In this document: piece by piece, positions 36,083-45,252 of the stretch
Position numbering within the stretch: position 1 is the first letter of the stretch
How the letters are laid out: each line of letters starts with the position of its first letter
DNA from: Cypionkella psychrotolerans
GTDB lineage: Bacteria > Pseudomonadota > Alphaproteobacteria > Rhodobacterales > Rhodobacteraceae
Assembly: GCF_001294535.1 (NCBI RefSeq)
Contig: NZ_LGIC01000061.1
Coordinates: 296,445-360,444 of the forward strand
Length of the DNA: 64,000 nt
Reading direction: 5' to 3'
Made by a program: the position numbers and the translations under genes
Notes under the pieces: model-generated
Databases searched by the model: none
Told to the model about the DNA's origin: nothing
Seen by the model: the letters and a program-made list of their open reading frames with translations, nothing else

Positions 36083-36265
36083 TTAGTTGGACGAAACTGC
36101 AGCAGCCACAATAACGAGCAGCAGCAGCGGGATCAGGATGCCGCCCGAGGACGACGTGGTTGCCGCTTTGACAACTTCCGGTTCCATTACGGGTTCAACA
36201 ACGCCGCCAGCGAAAGCGGTGGTAGCAGCAACCGACAAAGCGGCAGCGAGAGCGATTTTTTTCAT
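36083..36265 (-). CDS. Tiny secreted/membrane protein with GGVVEPVMEPEVV motif (copy 2)
   Basis: A 60-residue paralogue of the gene at 35514-35741. The order is the same: signal peptide MKKIALAAALSVAATTAFA, the identical GGVVEPVMEPEVV, a Ser/Thr linker and a C-terminal hydrophobic helix (GGILIPLLLLVIVAAAVSSN), where the protein stops. The leader CTGGAGATAGAC resembles TTGGAGATACCC of copy 1. It has its own terminator. The longer upstream frame to 36361 lacks a suitable start. Function unknown. Confidence 0.85.
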   Translation of the reverse strand: MKKIALAAALSVAATTAFAGGVVEPVMEPEVVKAATTSSSGGILIPLLLLVIVAAAVSSN

Positions 36266-36549
36266 GTCTATCTCCAGTTTTCTGCATACCGCCAAATTCG
36301 CAGAGGCGACGGCACGCACCCAAGAATATTCCTCGTATCTGCTCTCTAACCCGGCTCTCATCGAAATTGCAACGTCGCACCAAAATCAGGCCCAAAGCGC
36401 GTCAGGTTGTCGTCAATTTAGCAACACCTTGCAGAGGGGTTCGCAGAAATGCGCGGCAGAACCGAAAACACTTTGGTTTCAAAGGCAACGTAGGCCCGCA
36501 AAACCGCCTGACACGGCAGTTCTGCGGCCATCAAACCAGCGCCGAATTG

Positions 36550-37155
36550 TTAGATGAACACAACCTGAGTGCCGACCTTAGCCAAGGCAAACAGTTCCAG
36601 AATATGCTCGTTATACAGCCCAACACAGCCGTTCGACGACCGCCGCCCGATCTTGCGGGTGTCATGCGTGCCGTGGATGCGATAGGCAGGCCAGTCGAGG
36701 TACAGCGCGCGCACCCCCAGCGGATTTTCGGGCGACCCACCGGGCACGACTTTCGGCCAATCCGGGTTCCGCTCCAACTCGCCTGCGGTCGGAATCCACG
36801 TCGGATTGACCACCTTCTGAATCACGCTGGTGTGGCCGCGCCGAGTCAGTTCTTCGTTCAATGGCACCGAGCTGGGGTAAAGCCGATAGACAGCTTGATC
36901 TTCCGACCAGTAATGCAGCGCACGTGATTCGAGATCGGCGACGATGACACCGTTGCGGGTATTGTCGAAGTAATCGCGCCAGTCCAGCATCCGAAAACCC
37001 GAGATATTGTTGCGGATCGGACCCGTCAGCGGCTTATCCATCTCGGTTGTGCCGGCCTGCTGTGCTGCGGCGGGAAGGGCTGCGGCGGTCAAAACCGTCG
37101 CGGCACCGCCCAGAAACAGGCGGCGGTTCAGCGTATTGCGGGGTGCGGCGGCCAT
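36550..37155 (-). CDS. L,D-transpeptidase, Tat-exported
   Basis: A 201-residue YkuD-fold L,D-transpeptidase, which forms 3-3 peptidoglycan crosslinks or anchors proteins to the wall. The N terminus is a twin-arginine signal (TLNRRLFLGGAATVLTAAAL). The catalytic motif IHGTHDTRKIGRRSSNGC holds the nucleophile cysteine, and the fold closes with VGTQVVFI. The start at 37155 places the RR motif 10 residues in. It is divergent from the CAP-domain lipoprotein gene. Confidence 0.93.
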   Translation of the reverse strand: MAAAPRNTLNRRLFLGGAATVLTAAALPAAAQQAGTTEMDKPLTGPIRNNISGFRMLDWRDYFDNTRNGVIVADLESRALHYWSEDQAVYRLYPSSVPLNEELTRRGHTSVIQKVVNPTWIPTAGELERNPDWPKVVPGGSPENPLGVRALYLDWPAYRIHGTHDTRKIGRRSSNGCVGLYNEHILELFALAKVGTQVVFI

Positions 37156-37353
37156 ACGGCTTCTCCATTTTTCATCTGCTCTGCGACGGCTTTTACCGCT
37201 TTGGCGGCCCCGCCGCAAATCAAAGACGCGTTAGTAGGCGATCTGACGCCAAGTTTGACACAATTTCTATGGGTTGGATTTGAAACCGGGGACGGACTTC
37301 GCTAAGCACAGGCAAACAAAGGGCCACAGGCGGTCCGAATAGGGTGTAAGCAG

Positions 37354-37869
37354 ATGAACAGACGAACAGCCCTTGTCGCGGGCAGCGCAACGTTACTCCT
37401 CGCCTCCTGCGCTATGAGTTCGGCCCCTCCGGTGGACGCCACTGGCGCAGCGTTGCCGCGAGTCTATCGCATCACGGCGGCCGAGGCTGAAAAGATCCCG
37501 TTCCGTTTGCTTGATTCGGTGAACGCATTGCGCACCGCCAAAGGGGTGCAATCGCTTGCCTATAATGCCGCTCTGAACGCTGCCGCCCTCACCCACTCCC
37601 GCGATATGTCGGTGCAGAATCGGCCGTGGCATTTTGGTTCGGACGGCTCGTCGCCGCTGCTGCGGGTGCAACGCGTCGGCTACACCGGTCAGTTCTTGGG
37701 CGAGACGATTTCCGAGACCTATCAAACCGAGCTGGAAACCCTATCCGCTTGGATGGGCGAAGCCGATACCCGCGATGTCATCCTGAATCCCAAAGCGCGC
37801 GAAATTGGCTTTGCTTGGTTCCAAGAGGAATCCGGTAAGATATGGTGGACGCTGGTATTGGGTGGCTGA
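37354..37869 (+). CDS. CAP-domain (SCP-like) lipoprotein
   Basis: A 171-residue secreted protein of the CAP superfamily. The N terminus MNRRTALVAGSATLLLASCAMS is a lipoprotein signal with lipobox LASC. The CAP fold is seen in LLDSVNALRTAKGVQSLAYN, the histidine in AALTHSRDMS, and GETISETYQTELETLSAWMG. Its bacterial role is unknown; here it lies between two L,D-transpeptidase genes, which suggests envelope work. A terminator follows. Confidence 0.92.
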   Translation: MNRRTALVAGSATLLLASCAMSSAPPVDATGAALPRVYRITAAEAEKIPFRLLDSVNALRTAKGVQSLAYNAALNAAALTHSRDMSVQNRPWHFGSDGSSPLLRVQRVGYTGQFLGETISETYQTELETLSAWMGEADTRDVILNPKAREIGFAWFQEESGKIWWTLVLGG

Positions 37870-37903
37870 TCCAAGCGAACTCATAGCCGACGCAGACGAA
37901 AAC

Positions 37904-37927
37904 GGGGGCCAGTGCGGCCCCCTTTTA
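37904..37927 (+). terminator. Terminator of the CAP-domain gene
   Basis: GGGGGCC (37904-37910), loop AGTGC, GGCCCCC (37916-37922), then TTTTAT. It lies between the convergent CAP and L,D-transpeptidase genes. Confidence 0.9.
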
Positions 37928-37931
37928 TGTC

Positions 37932-38444
37932 TTAGGGTAGGATCACAATCGGCGTACCCGGATTGATCATCGCGTAAATTCGTTCAACTTCTTCATCCGT
38001 CACGGCGATGCAGCCCGCCGTCCAATCCGGGCTGGACACCTTGCGCGGCTTGCCATTGGCTTTGCGCGGCGGCCCACCGTGGATCATGATATCTCCACCC
38101 GGAGGTTTGCCCAGCAACGCGGCATGGGCGCGGTCTTCAGTGTTGGGATAGCTGATGCCAAGCGACAGATGGTAGCGCGAATCCGGGTTGCGATGGGTGA
38201 TGTAATAGATGCCCTCGGGGGTTTTGAGATCACCCTCATATTCCTTCGCGCCGACCGGAACACCGCCTAAACCGATGTCATAGGCCTTGATGACCTTGCT
38301 GTTGTGCAGCAGATACATCTTGCGATTGGCCTTCTGCACCTGCACCGAGGTGATCTCTGGTCCGTGATAGGTTTTGAATTTCGATGAGCAGGCGGTCAGC
38401 GCCAGCCCAGCCAAAATCACCACAAGAATCCGCAAAACCCGCAT
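37932..38444 (-). CDS. L,D-transpeptidase lipoprotein
   Basis: A second YkuD-domain protein, 170 residues, with the lipoprotein signal MRVLRILVVILAGLALTACSS. The catalytic part is IMIHGGPPRKANGKPRK followed by DWTAGCIAVTDEEVERIY, with the nucleophile cysteine in TAGC. It is divergent in sequence from the Tat-exported enzyme at 36550. Start chosen at the Met of the lipoprotein signal. About 115 bases upstream lies the methyltransferase end; a palindrome ATCGGC-ACG-GCCGAT sits at 38514-38528. Confidence 0.93.
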   Translation of the reverse strand: MRVLRILVVILAGLALTACSSKFKTYHGPEITSVQVQKANRKMYLLHNSKVIKAYDIGLGGVPVGAKEYEGDLKTPEGIYYITHRNPDSRYHLSLGISYPNTEDRAHAALLGKPPGGDIMIHGGPPRKANGKPRKVSSPDWTAGCIAVTDEEVERIYAMINPGTPIVILP

Positions 38445-38558
38445 CGACTGCCCGTTCGTTATTATATTTTCCCTGCGCAATAGCGAAAAAACCGTAGGTT
38501 GCCTAGTCTGCGAATCGGCACGGCCGATCACAGTTTTTTCAACAAAAGTGACAAAGGC

Positions 38559-39782
38559 TTAAGGGCGGCTGAACTTTGCCACCAATTCCACATGCGCAGA
38601 CCAGCGGAATTGATCGACAACCTGCACCCAATCCAAGTGATAGCCGCCTGCAATCAACACCTTGGCATCGCGGGCAAAGCTGATCGGGTTGCAGGACACA
38701 GACGCGATCACTGGAACCTTGCTGCGCGCCAGCACCGCCATCTGTGCTTCCGCCCCTGCACGCGGCGGGTCGATCACCACAGCCTCAACGCCTTTAAATT
38801 CATCATCTTCCAGCGGTCGGCGGAACAGATCGCGAGTCTCTACTGTGACGCGCTTCAGCCCCTCGGTGTTGTTGGCAGCCTTTGCCAATGCCGCAGTCAT
38901 CGCGGCCTCACCCTCCACCGCATGCACCTCGGCGCGCTCGGCCAGGGGCAAAGCAAAGGTGCCAACGCCCGCAAACAGATCGACAATCTTCTTCGCCGAA
39001 CCGATCGCCAAAGCCACCGTCCCCAGCAACGCCTGCTCGCCCTCCACAGTCGCCTGCAAGAACGCACCGGGCGGAGGCGACACCAAAGCGCGGCCAAACC
39101 GCTGCATCGGGGCTGTGCGCAGGGCCACCGTATCACCGTTCCAGGTCAGCCGCGCGAAGCCATAGGTCTCCGTCACCCGCGCCAGTTCCAGCTGCAACTG
39201 CCCATCCAGCGGCTTGCCGCCCACCACCATCACATCCGCCCCGGACAAGGAGCGCGTCACTGTCAGTGATACCTCAGCCGTGCGACTTCCGCCCAGTTTC
39301 ACCAGCGCCTGCAGTCCCGGAAACGTCGCGATCAGATCAGGATGCAGCAACTGGCAGTTCGGAACCTCGACCACCATGTCAGAGGCGCGGGCATGAAAGC
39401 CCATCAGCGCCCCGGTCTTGGTGCGCCGCGCCGCAATCGTTGCCCTACGGCGCGATTTCGGCGGTGAGGTGATGATCGGCCTGAACTCAGCCTCCAACCC
39501 CTGCCCAGCCAACGCGCCCTTCACAATGCCCAGCTTCCAATCGGCGACAAACGCATCCGAGGCGTGTTGCATCATGCAACCGCCGCAGGTTTTGGCATGC
39601 GCACACGGCGGTTTCACCCGGTTGACCGAGGGCGTCACAATGCGGAAATCCGCCAACTGATCGCCTTGCAAATCACCTTCGACTTCCTCGCCCGGCAACA
39701 TTCCGGGCACAAAAATAGCGCCCAAAGGCCCTTGCGCGATCCCGTCGCCAAGGTGGCCCAGCCGGTCGATGGTTACTTTCAC
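38559..39782 (-). CDS. TrmA/RlmD-family RNA (uracil-5-)-methyltransferase
   Basis: A 407-residue class I methyltransferase of the RumA/RlmCD type that methylates uracil C5 in rRNA or tRNA. The 4Fe-4S ligands are visible (CAHAKTCGGCMMQH and a later NCQLL cysteine), the SAM loop is VDLFAGVGTFALPLAE, and the nucleophile region is VIDPPRAGAEAQ with SVSCNPISFARD. It starts with GTG at 39782, which overlaps the ABC gene stop as GTGA. The exact target base cannot be read from sequence. Confidence 0.9.
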   Translation of the reverse strand: MKVTIDRLGHLGDGIAQGPLGAIFVPGMLPGEEVEGDLQGDQLADFRIVTPSVNRVKPPCAHAKTCGGCMMQHASDAFVADWKLGIVKGALAGQGLEAEFRPIITSPPKSRRRATIAARRTKTGALMGFHARASDMVVEVPNCQLLHPDLIATFPGLQALVKLGGSRTAEVSLTVTRSLSGADVMVVGGKPLDGQLQLELARVTETYGFARLTWNGDTVALRTAPMQRFGRALVSPPPGAFLQATVEGEQALLGTVALAIGSAKKIVDLFAGVGTFALPLAERAEVHAVEGEAAMTAALAKAANNTEGLKRVTVETRDLFRRPLEDDEFKGVEAVVIDPPRAGAEAQMAVLARSKVPVIASVSCNPISFARDAKVLIAGGYHLDWVQVVDQFRWSAHVELVAKFSRP

Positions 39783-41629
39783 TCTGCCGCTTCCTTTTCT
39801 TCGGTGCCGATGAAACCACCCGATTGGCGATTCCAATAGCGCGCGTATAGCCCAGCTTGCGCCAGCAGTTCCGCATGGCTGCCCTGTTCCACAACGCGGC
39901 CCGCGTCAAGCACCACAATCCGGTCCATCTCGGCAATCGTCGAGAGACGGTGCGCAATCGCCAGCACGGTTTTGCCCTGCATCACCTTGGTCAGCGCCTC
40001 TTGAATACTGGCCTCCACTTCCGAATCCAGCGCCGAGGTCGCCTCATCCAACACCAGAATCGGCGCGTCTTTCAGGAACGCGCGCGCCAGCGCAATCCGC
40101 TGCCGCTGCCCGCCAGACAGCTTCACCCCACGCTCGCCCAAATAGGCGTCGTAGCCCTTGCGTCCGGCAAAATCCCGCAGGTTCAGGATGAACTCATGCG
40201 CCTCGGCCTGCTTGGCCGCCGCAATCATCATCTCTTCGGTGGCATCCGGGTTGCCATACATGATGTTCTCGCGCGCCGTGCGGTTGAACATCGCGGTTTC
40301 CTGCGTGACCATACCGATTTGACGGCGCAAGCTTTCCTGGGTCACCGCCCGCACATCAATGCCATCAATCAAAATCCGGCCTTTTTCGGCGTCATAGAGC
40401 CGCAAAAGCAATGCCACGAGGGTCGATTTCCCCGCCCCTGAAGCCCCGACAATGCCAATCTTTTCCCCGGCCTTGATCGTCAGGTTCAGATCATCCACGC
40501 CGCCCCGCCCGTCGTCGGTCTTGCGGCCATAGGCAAAGGTCACATGCTCCATCCGCACTTCGCCTTGCACGCGCGGCATCTCCACAGCGCCCACCGCGTC
40601 GATCAACGTATAGGGTGGCGTCAGCGTCTTCACGCCATCCTCGACCTCGCCCAGATTGCCAAAGACCGCCATCAGGCTGAATGACACCCACCCGGTCATC
40701 TGCGCCAAACGGAACGCAATCGCCCCCGCCGCCGCGATATCACCAGCGGTCGCGCCGCCTTGTGACCACAGATAAACCGTGGCGCCCACCAGCAGCACTG
40801 GCAGCACCCCGGCCAAAGCCATCAGGGAGAGTCGGAACCAACTGGAAATGATGCCATATTCAATCGCCTTATCGCGGAAAGCATTCATCGCCTCCAGGGC
40901 CACGCCATCCTCATGCCGCGAATGCGCAAACAGCTTCACGGTTTTCATATTGGTGACGGTATCGACAATCTGCCCGGTCACCATCGCCCGCGCCGCCGCC
41001 CGCGAGGCCGAAGCGCCCCGGACCTTCTTCAGAAAACCTTTGATAAACAGGATATAAGCCGCGATCCACGCCACCAGCAGCAGCGAAATCCAGCCGTTGA
41101 TCGTGCTCAGCAGCGCTACCGAGCCGATGACTGAGGCCAGCGAAAACGCCATAGTTTCAATACTGCCCGACACCACATCCGTCGCCGCCCGCGCCACCTG
41201 CATCTGCTTTTGCGCGATGCGTCCGGCGAAATCATTGTCGAAAAACGTAACCGCCTGACCCAAAGTCCAACGGTGCATCCGCGACAGAATCAACGGGAAC
41301 AGGTTGGGCTCGACAATAATCGCCGCAGCATGGGTGGTCATGCCGAAAATCAGCGGGCGCGCGATTAGGTAAAACCCCACAAATCCCACGAACAGCCAGA
41401 TATGATCGCTGAACACCGTCGCCGGATTGGCGGTGTTGGCGGCATCAATCACATCGCCCAAAATCGTCGCCGAAATCGCCTCCAGCGATCCCGAACAGGC
41501 CGACCAAAACGTCGCCCAGAGGATCCCCGGCCAAGCGCCCTGCACCGCCCAGAGGAAGAACCGCCACGTTGTCGCAGGCGGATTGGTGGATGCGGGGCGG
41601 AACGGCTTGATGGTGGGAAATAGCCTCAT
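39779..41629 (-). CDS. ABC exporter half-transporter (second of pair)
   Basis: A 616-residue ABC exporter with six membrane helices in residues about 25-320 and a C-terminal ATPase. Walker A is GASGAGKST, the signature LSGGQRQRIALARAF and Walker B LVLDEATSALDSE. It is similar in architecture to the upstream half-transporter and overlaps it by 4 bases, so a heterodimer is likely. The helix region suggests a lipid or drug exporter (MsbA-like); the substrate is unknown. Confidence 0.92.
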   Translation of the reverse strand: MRLFPTIKPFRPASTNPPATTWRFFLWAVQGAWPGILWATFWSACSGSLEAISATILGDVIDAANTANPATVFSDHIWLFVGFVGFYLIARPLIFGMTTHAAAIIVEPNLFPLILSRMHRWTLGQAVTFFDNDFAGRIAQKQMQVARAATDVVSGSIETMAFSLASVIGSVALLSTINGWISLLLVAWIAAYILFIKGFLKKVRGASASRAAARAMVTGQIVDTVTNMKTVKLFAHSRHEDGVALEAMNAFRDKAIEYGIISSWFRLSLMALAGVLPVLLVGATVYLWSQGGATAGDIAAAGAIAFRLAQMTGWVSFSLMAVFGNLGEVEDGVKTLTPPYTLIDAVGAVEMPRVQGEVRMEHVTFAYGRKTDDGRGGVDDLNLTIKAGEKIGIVGASGAGKSTLVALLLRLYDAEKGRILIDGIDVRAVTQESLRRQIGMVTQETAMFNRTARENIMYGNPDATEEMMIAAAKQAEAHEFILNLRDFAGRKGYDAYLGERGVKLSGGQRQRIALARAFLKDAPILVLDEATSALDSEVEASIQEALTKVMQGKTVLAIAHRLSTIAEMDRIVVLDAGRVVEQGSHAELLAQAGLYARYWNRQSGGFIGTEEKEAAE

Positions 41630-43467
41630 GCGTCCAACTCCAACCCAATGAACCCGCCGGATTGGCGCGCCCAGAACCGAGCGTAAAGCCCGTTCGCCTT
41701 CAACAGTTCCGCATGACTGCCCTGTTCGGCCACGCGGCCATCTTCCAGCACCACAATCCGGTCCATCGCCGCAATGGTTGAGAGCCTATGGGCGATCGCG
41801 ATCACAGTTTTGCCCTGCATTACGCCGAACAGCGCCTCTTGAATCGCCGCTTCAGCCTCAGAATCCAGCGCCGAAGTCGCCTCATCCAAGATCAAAATTG
41901 GCGCATCCTTCAGGATCACCCGCGCCAATGCCACCCGTTGTCTTTGCCCACCAGAAAGCTTCACGCCGCGTTCCCCGACATGGGCGTCATAACCCATCCG
42001 CCCCTCAGGGTCTTGCAATGTCAGGATAAATTCATGCGCATCGGCCTGTTTCGCCGCCGCAATCATCTGTGCCTCAGTCGCCTCAGGCCGGCCATACAGG
42101 ATATTCTCGCGCACCGAGCGGTGCAGCAAACTGCTGTCCTGACTGACCATCCCAATCCGCCTGCGCACTGAATTCTGTGTCACCAGCGCGATATCCTGCC
42201 CATCAATCAAAATCCGTCCCGCTTCGGCATCGTAAAACCGCAGCATCAGCTTCACCAATGTCGACTTACCCGCACCCGATCGCCCGACAACCCCAATCTT
42301 CTCCCCCGGCGCTACATCCAACGAGATCGACTGCAACCCACCCGAACCGCGCCCATAATGGTGTGAGACGCCCTCAATCTGCACGCGCCCCTGACGGAAC
42401 TGCAACGCCCCGGCCCCCGGCTGATCCACCAGTGCGATCGGCTGCGTGATGGTCTGCATCCCTTCTTGCACGGTGCCAAGGTTCTGCACCAGATTGGTCG
42501 TCGCCCACATGATCCAATAGGTCATATTGTTCAATCGCAGCACCAAAGTCACCGCAGCCGCCACCGTGCCAACGCTGGCAAGGCTATGATACCAAAGCCA
42601 CATTGCCCAGGCCGTCACCGCCACGATCAGCAAGCCATTCAGCCCAGTCAGGATGATATCCATCTTGGTGACGACGCGCATTTCGGTGAAAAACGTCTGC
42701 CTCGCGCGCTCAATCGCCTCGCGCCCGTAGTTTTCCTCAAGGTCGTGATGCGCGAACAGCTTCACCGAATGGATGTTAGAATAGGCATCCACCACCCGCC
42801 CGGTCACCGCCGAGCGCGCCTCGCTCGACGCCGTCGAGGCTGGCCCCGCCCGCCGAATTGTCCACCGCATCAGCGCGACATAACCCACAAACCAAAGCAC
42901 CAACGGCAACAGCAACCGCACGTCCGCCCCGGCAAGCATGATCGCAGCCCCCACCAGTGTCGTCGAAGCAAAAGCCACAGCGTCAAAGGTCTGAAACACC
43001 GCCTCGCCCGCCGCCGGAGGTGCCTGCATGATCCGGTTGGCGATCCGTCCGGCGAAGTCAGACTCGAACCAGCCCACGGGTTGGCGCAGCACATGCCGAT
43101 GCGCCCGCCAGCGCATCATCGTGCCGAAATTCGGCAGAATGGTGTTGTGCAGCAGCGCCACACCCGTGCCGCCCACCAAGGGACGCAAGATCAGAACTGC
43201 AAGCGCCACAAGGATAATCTCGCTGCCATGATCAGCCCAGACCTGAACAGGATTTCCATTGGCGAGCATATCCACCAGCCGCCCGACATACCAAATCAGC
43301 CCCACATCAAACGCCGAATTGGCCGTCGCGACCAGTGCCGTGACAGCAAAAACCCCCTTAAAGGGCCGCACATAGTCGCGCAGAAACGGCCATAGCTTGC
43401 GTGGCGGCGTGTCGGTTTGGACGTAGCTGGCATAGGGGTCAACAAGACCCTCAAAGAACTTAAACAT
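41626..43467 (-). CDS. ABC exporter half-transporter (first of pair)
   Basis: A 613-residue ABC exporter from MFKFFEGLVDPYASY; an upstream Met at 43566 would overlap cca. Six membrane helices are followed by an ATPase domain with GRSGAGKST, LSGGQRQRVALARVI and LILDEATSALDSE. All catalytic residues look intact in both members of the pair. It lies 55 bases after cca and overlaps the second half-transporter (ATGA). Transport substrate is unknown. Confidence 0.92.
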   Translation of the reverse strand: MFKFFEGLVDPYASYVQTDTPPRKLWPFLRDYVRPFKGVFAVTALVATANSAFDVGLIWYVGRLVDMLANGNPVQVWADHGSEIILVALAVLILRPLVGGTGVALLHNTILPNFGTMMRWRAHRHVLRQPVGWFESDFAGRIANRIMQAPPAAGEAVFQTFDAVAFASTTLVGAAIMLAGADVRLLLPLVLWFVGYVALMRWTIRRAGPASTASSEARSAVTGRVVDAYSNIHSVKLFAHHDLEENYGREAIERARQTFFTEMRVVTKMDIILTGLNGLLIVAVTAWAMWLWYHSLASVGTVAAAVTLVLRLNNMTYWIMWATTNLVQNLGTVQEGMQTITQPIALVDQPGAGALQFRQGRVQIEGVSHHYGRGSGGLQSISLDVAPGEKIGVVGRSGAGKSTLVKLMLRFYDAEAGRILIDGQDIALVTQNSVRRRIGMVSQDSSLLHRSVRENILYGRPEATEAQMIAAAKQADAHEFILTLQDPEGRMGYDAHVGERGVKLSGGQRQRVALARVILKDAPILILDEATSALDSEAEAAIQEALFGVMQGKTVIAIAHRLSTIAAMDRIVVLEDGRVAEQGSHAELLKANGLYARFWARQSGGFIGLELDA

Positions 43468-43522
43468 GATGATCTCGCGCGTTGCCCTTGGCATATAGCG
43501 CCGCAGGGGGGCGAAGGAAACC

Positions 43523-44665
43523 TTACGCCAGCAGGTCAGACTTGCGCAGATAAAGGTCAGAGGCAAGCCAGCGCGCCTGTATTTCGTGCAGTTTTTTGCC
43601 TAACGCGGGGCCTTGCAGCGCGGGCATCAGATCGGCGGCTGTCACGGGGAGTGTGCTTGTAACACCCCGCAGGATCTCGCTTTGCCAGTTCCGCGGCAAC
43701 GGCGCTTCAAACAAAGCCGCACGGCACAGCACTGTATCTGTGGCACCCGCGCGTCCGTGCTTCCAGCCCAAAGCGGCAGGCGTCAAAGTCGATCCAATTT
43801 CGTCTCTAATAGCCACATTAGAGCCTGTTTCTGCCCTAGAAAGCCGCAACGCTCCGCCCGGATCAGTCCCGCCCAAAATCACCAAACGTCGTTGCCATCG
43901 CGGTGGTAGATCACCCTCCACATGCACCAGAACGCTCAGCGCCTTGGCATCTGATCCTGGCAGAACCCGCGCAAGAATCCCAGTTTGTGCCATCGTTGCC
44001 ACCGCTGGTGCAGGGTCGCGCGCGCCAAGCAGTTTGCGCATTTCGGCCCCAATACGCTCGCGGGAAAGTCCGTCAATGCCATTCACATTGGTCGCACAAG
44101 CCGACAACCCTTCGACATCAATCCCGCGCACGGGATCACCATAAACCGCGTAAAACCGGAAAAACCGCAGGATGCGCAGGTAATCCTCGCGAATCCGCGC
44201 CTCTGCCTCACCCACAAACCGCACCCGCCGTGCGATCAGATCAGGTAGACCGCCCAAAGGGTCCAACACCGTGCCATCCGCCCGCGCATAAAGCGCATTC
44301 ATGGTGAAATCGCGCCGCGCCGCGTCTTCGGCGACATTGGTTGAGAACGCGACCACAGCCCGTCGCCCGTCGGTTTCCACATCGCGGCGAAAGGTGGTCA
44401 CTTCATGCGCCACACCCTGCGCGATCACCGTCACTGTGCCATGCTCAATCCCGGTCGGAACCACCCGAAATCCAGCTGTTTCGGCAAGATTAGAGACGAT
44501 TTCTGGCGCTGCATCCGTGGCAATATCAATATCCGCAACTGGTACGTCCAGCAGCGCGTTGCGCACGCATCCGCCAACGAACAGCGCCTGATATCCGGCC
44601 TTTGCCAAGACGGCGCACAGCGCCTGGGTGCCGGGATGATCGAGCCAATCGCCGGAAATCTTCAT
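43523..44665 (-). CDS. CCA tRNA nucleotidyltransferase / poly(A) polymerase family
   Basis: A 380-residue class II nucleotidyltransferase of the CCA-adding type. The catalytic GGCVRNALLDVPVADID contains Asp45 and Asp47, and the RNA-binding helices follow (ARRDFTMNALYA, EDYLRILRFFRFYAVYG). tRNA genes here encode CCA (see tRNA-Thr), so the enzyme would act in repair. The start overlaps the Nudix gene (ATGA). It carries two ATTAGAGACG copies, at 43801 and 44490, with rare codons. Confidence 0.92.
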   Translation of the reverse strand: MKISGDWLDHPGTQALCAVLAKAGYQALFVGGCVRNALLDVPVADIDIATDAAPEIVSNLAETAGFRVVPTGIEHGTVTVIAQGVAHEVTTFRRDVETDGRRAVVAFSTNVAEDAARRDFTMNALYARADGTVLDPLGGLPDLIARRVRFVGEAEARIREDYLRILRFFRFYAVYGDPVRGIDVEGLSACATNVNGIDGLSRERIGAEMRKLLGARDPAPAVATMAQTGILARVLPGSDAKALSVLVHVEGDLPPRWQRRLVILGGTDPGGALRLSRAETGSNVAIRDEIGSTLTPAALGWKHGRAGATDTVLCRAALFEAPLPRNWQSEILRGVTSTLPVTAADLMPALQGPALGKKLHEIQARWLASDLYLRKSDLLA

Positions 44666-45252
44666 GACGCCATCTCGGCCAGATTGCGCAAAATCCGCGC
44701 TGTGGCCCCCCAGATGTAATACGGCCCATACGGCACGGCGAAATAGCGGCGCGGTTGGCCCTTCCAAACCCGGCCCTCAATGACAAACTGCCCCCGATCC
44801 AGCACATGCGCCAGCGGCACGGTGAAGACCTCATCCACCTCTCCAGCCTCGGGCACAGGGTTAAAATCGTCTCTGACAAGGCCCAAAATTGGCGTGATCA
44901 TGTAATTCGTCACGGTTTCATGCGCAGGTAGACGCCCCAAAACCTCAACCCGATCCGGCGGCAGACCGATCTCTTCCCAAGCCTCCCGCAAAGCCGCCGC
45001 CTCTGGCCCGCTATCCCCCGCATCCACCTTGCCACCCGGAAAAGCGATCTGCCCCGGATGGTGTTTCAGATGCGAGGATCGCTTGGTCAGGATCAGTCGC
45101 GCGCCCTCTGGCCGCAGCCAAACCGCAATCAGCACCGCCGCCGCACGCAGAATCCGGGTATCGGGCAGCAAAACTGGGTTCAGGTCAAAATCCGACGACT
45201 CGCCCGCAGGACGGGCGAGTGCATCTTTCAGGCGAGAAATCTCATCCCGCAT
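44662..45252 (-). CDS. Nudix hydrolase, CoA pyrophosphatase (NudL) type
   Basis: A 196-residue Nudix enzyme. The Nudix box runs from GGKVDAGD to REAWEEIGL, and the preceding KRSSHLKHHPGQIAFPGG matches the CoA pyrophosphatase signature (LLTxRSxxMxxHxGxVxFPGG). It should cleave CoA to 4'-phosphopantetheine and 3',5'-ADP. A Met one codon upstream (45255) is an alternative. Both ends overlap neighbours: hslO upstream by 11 bases and cca downstream by 4. Confidence 0.92.
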   Translation of the reverse strand: MRDEISRLKDALARPAGESSDFDLNPVLLPDTRILRAAAVLIAVWLRPEGARLILTKRSSHLKHHPGQIAFPGGKVDAGDSGPEAAALREAWEEIGLPPDRVEVLGRLPAHETVTNYMITPILGLVRDDFNPVPEAGEVDEVFTVPLAHVLDRGQFVIEGRVWKGQPRRYFAVPYGPYYIWGATARILRNLAEMAS

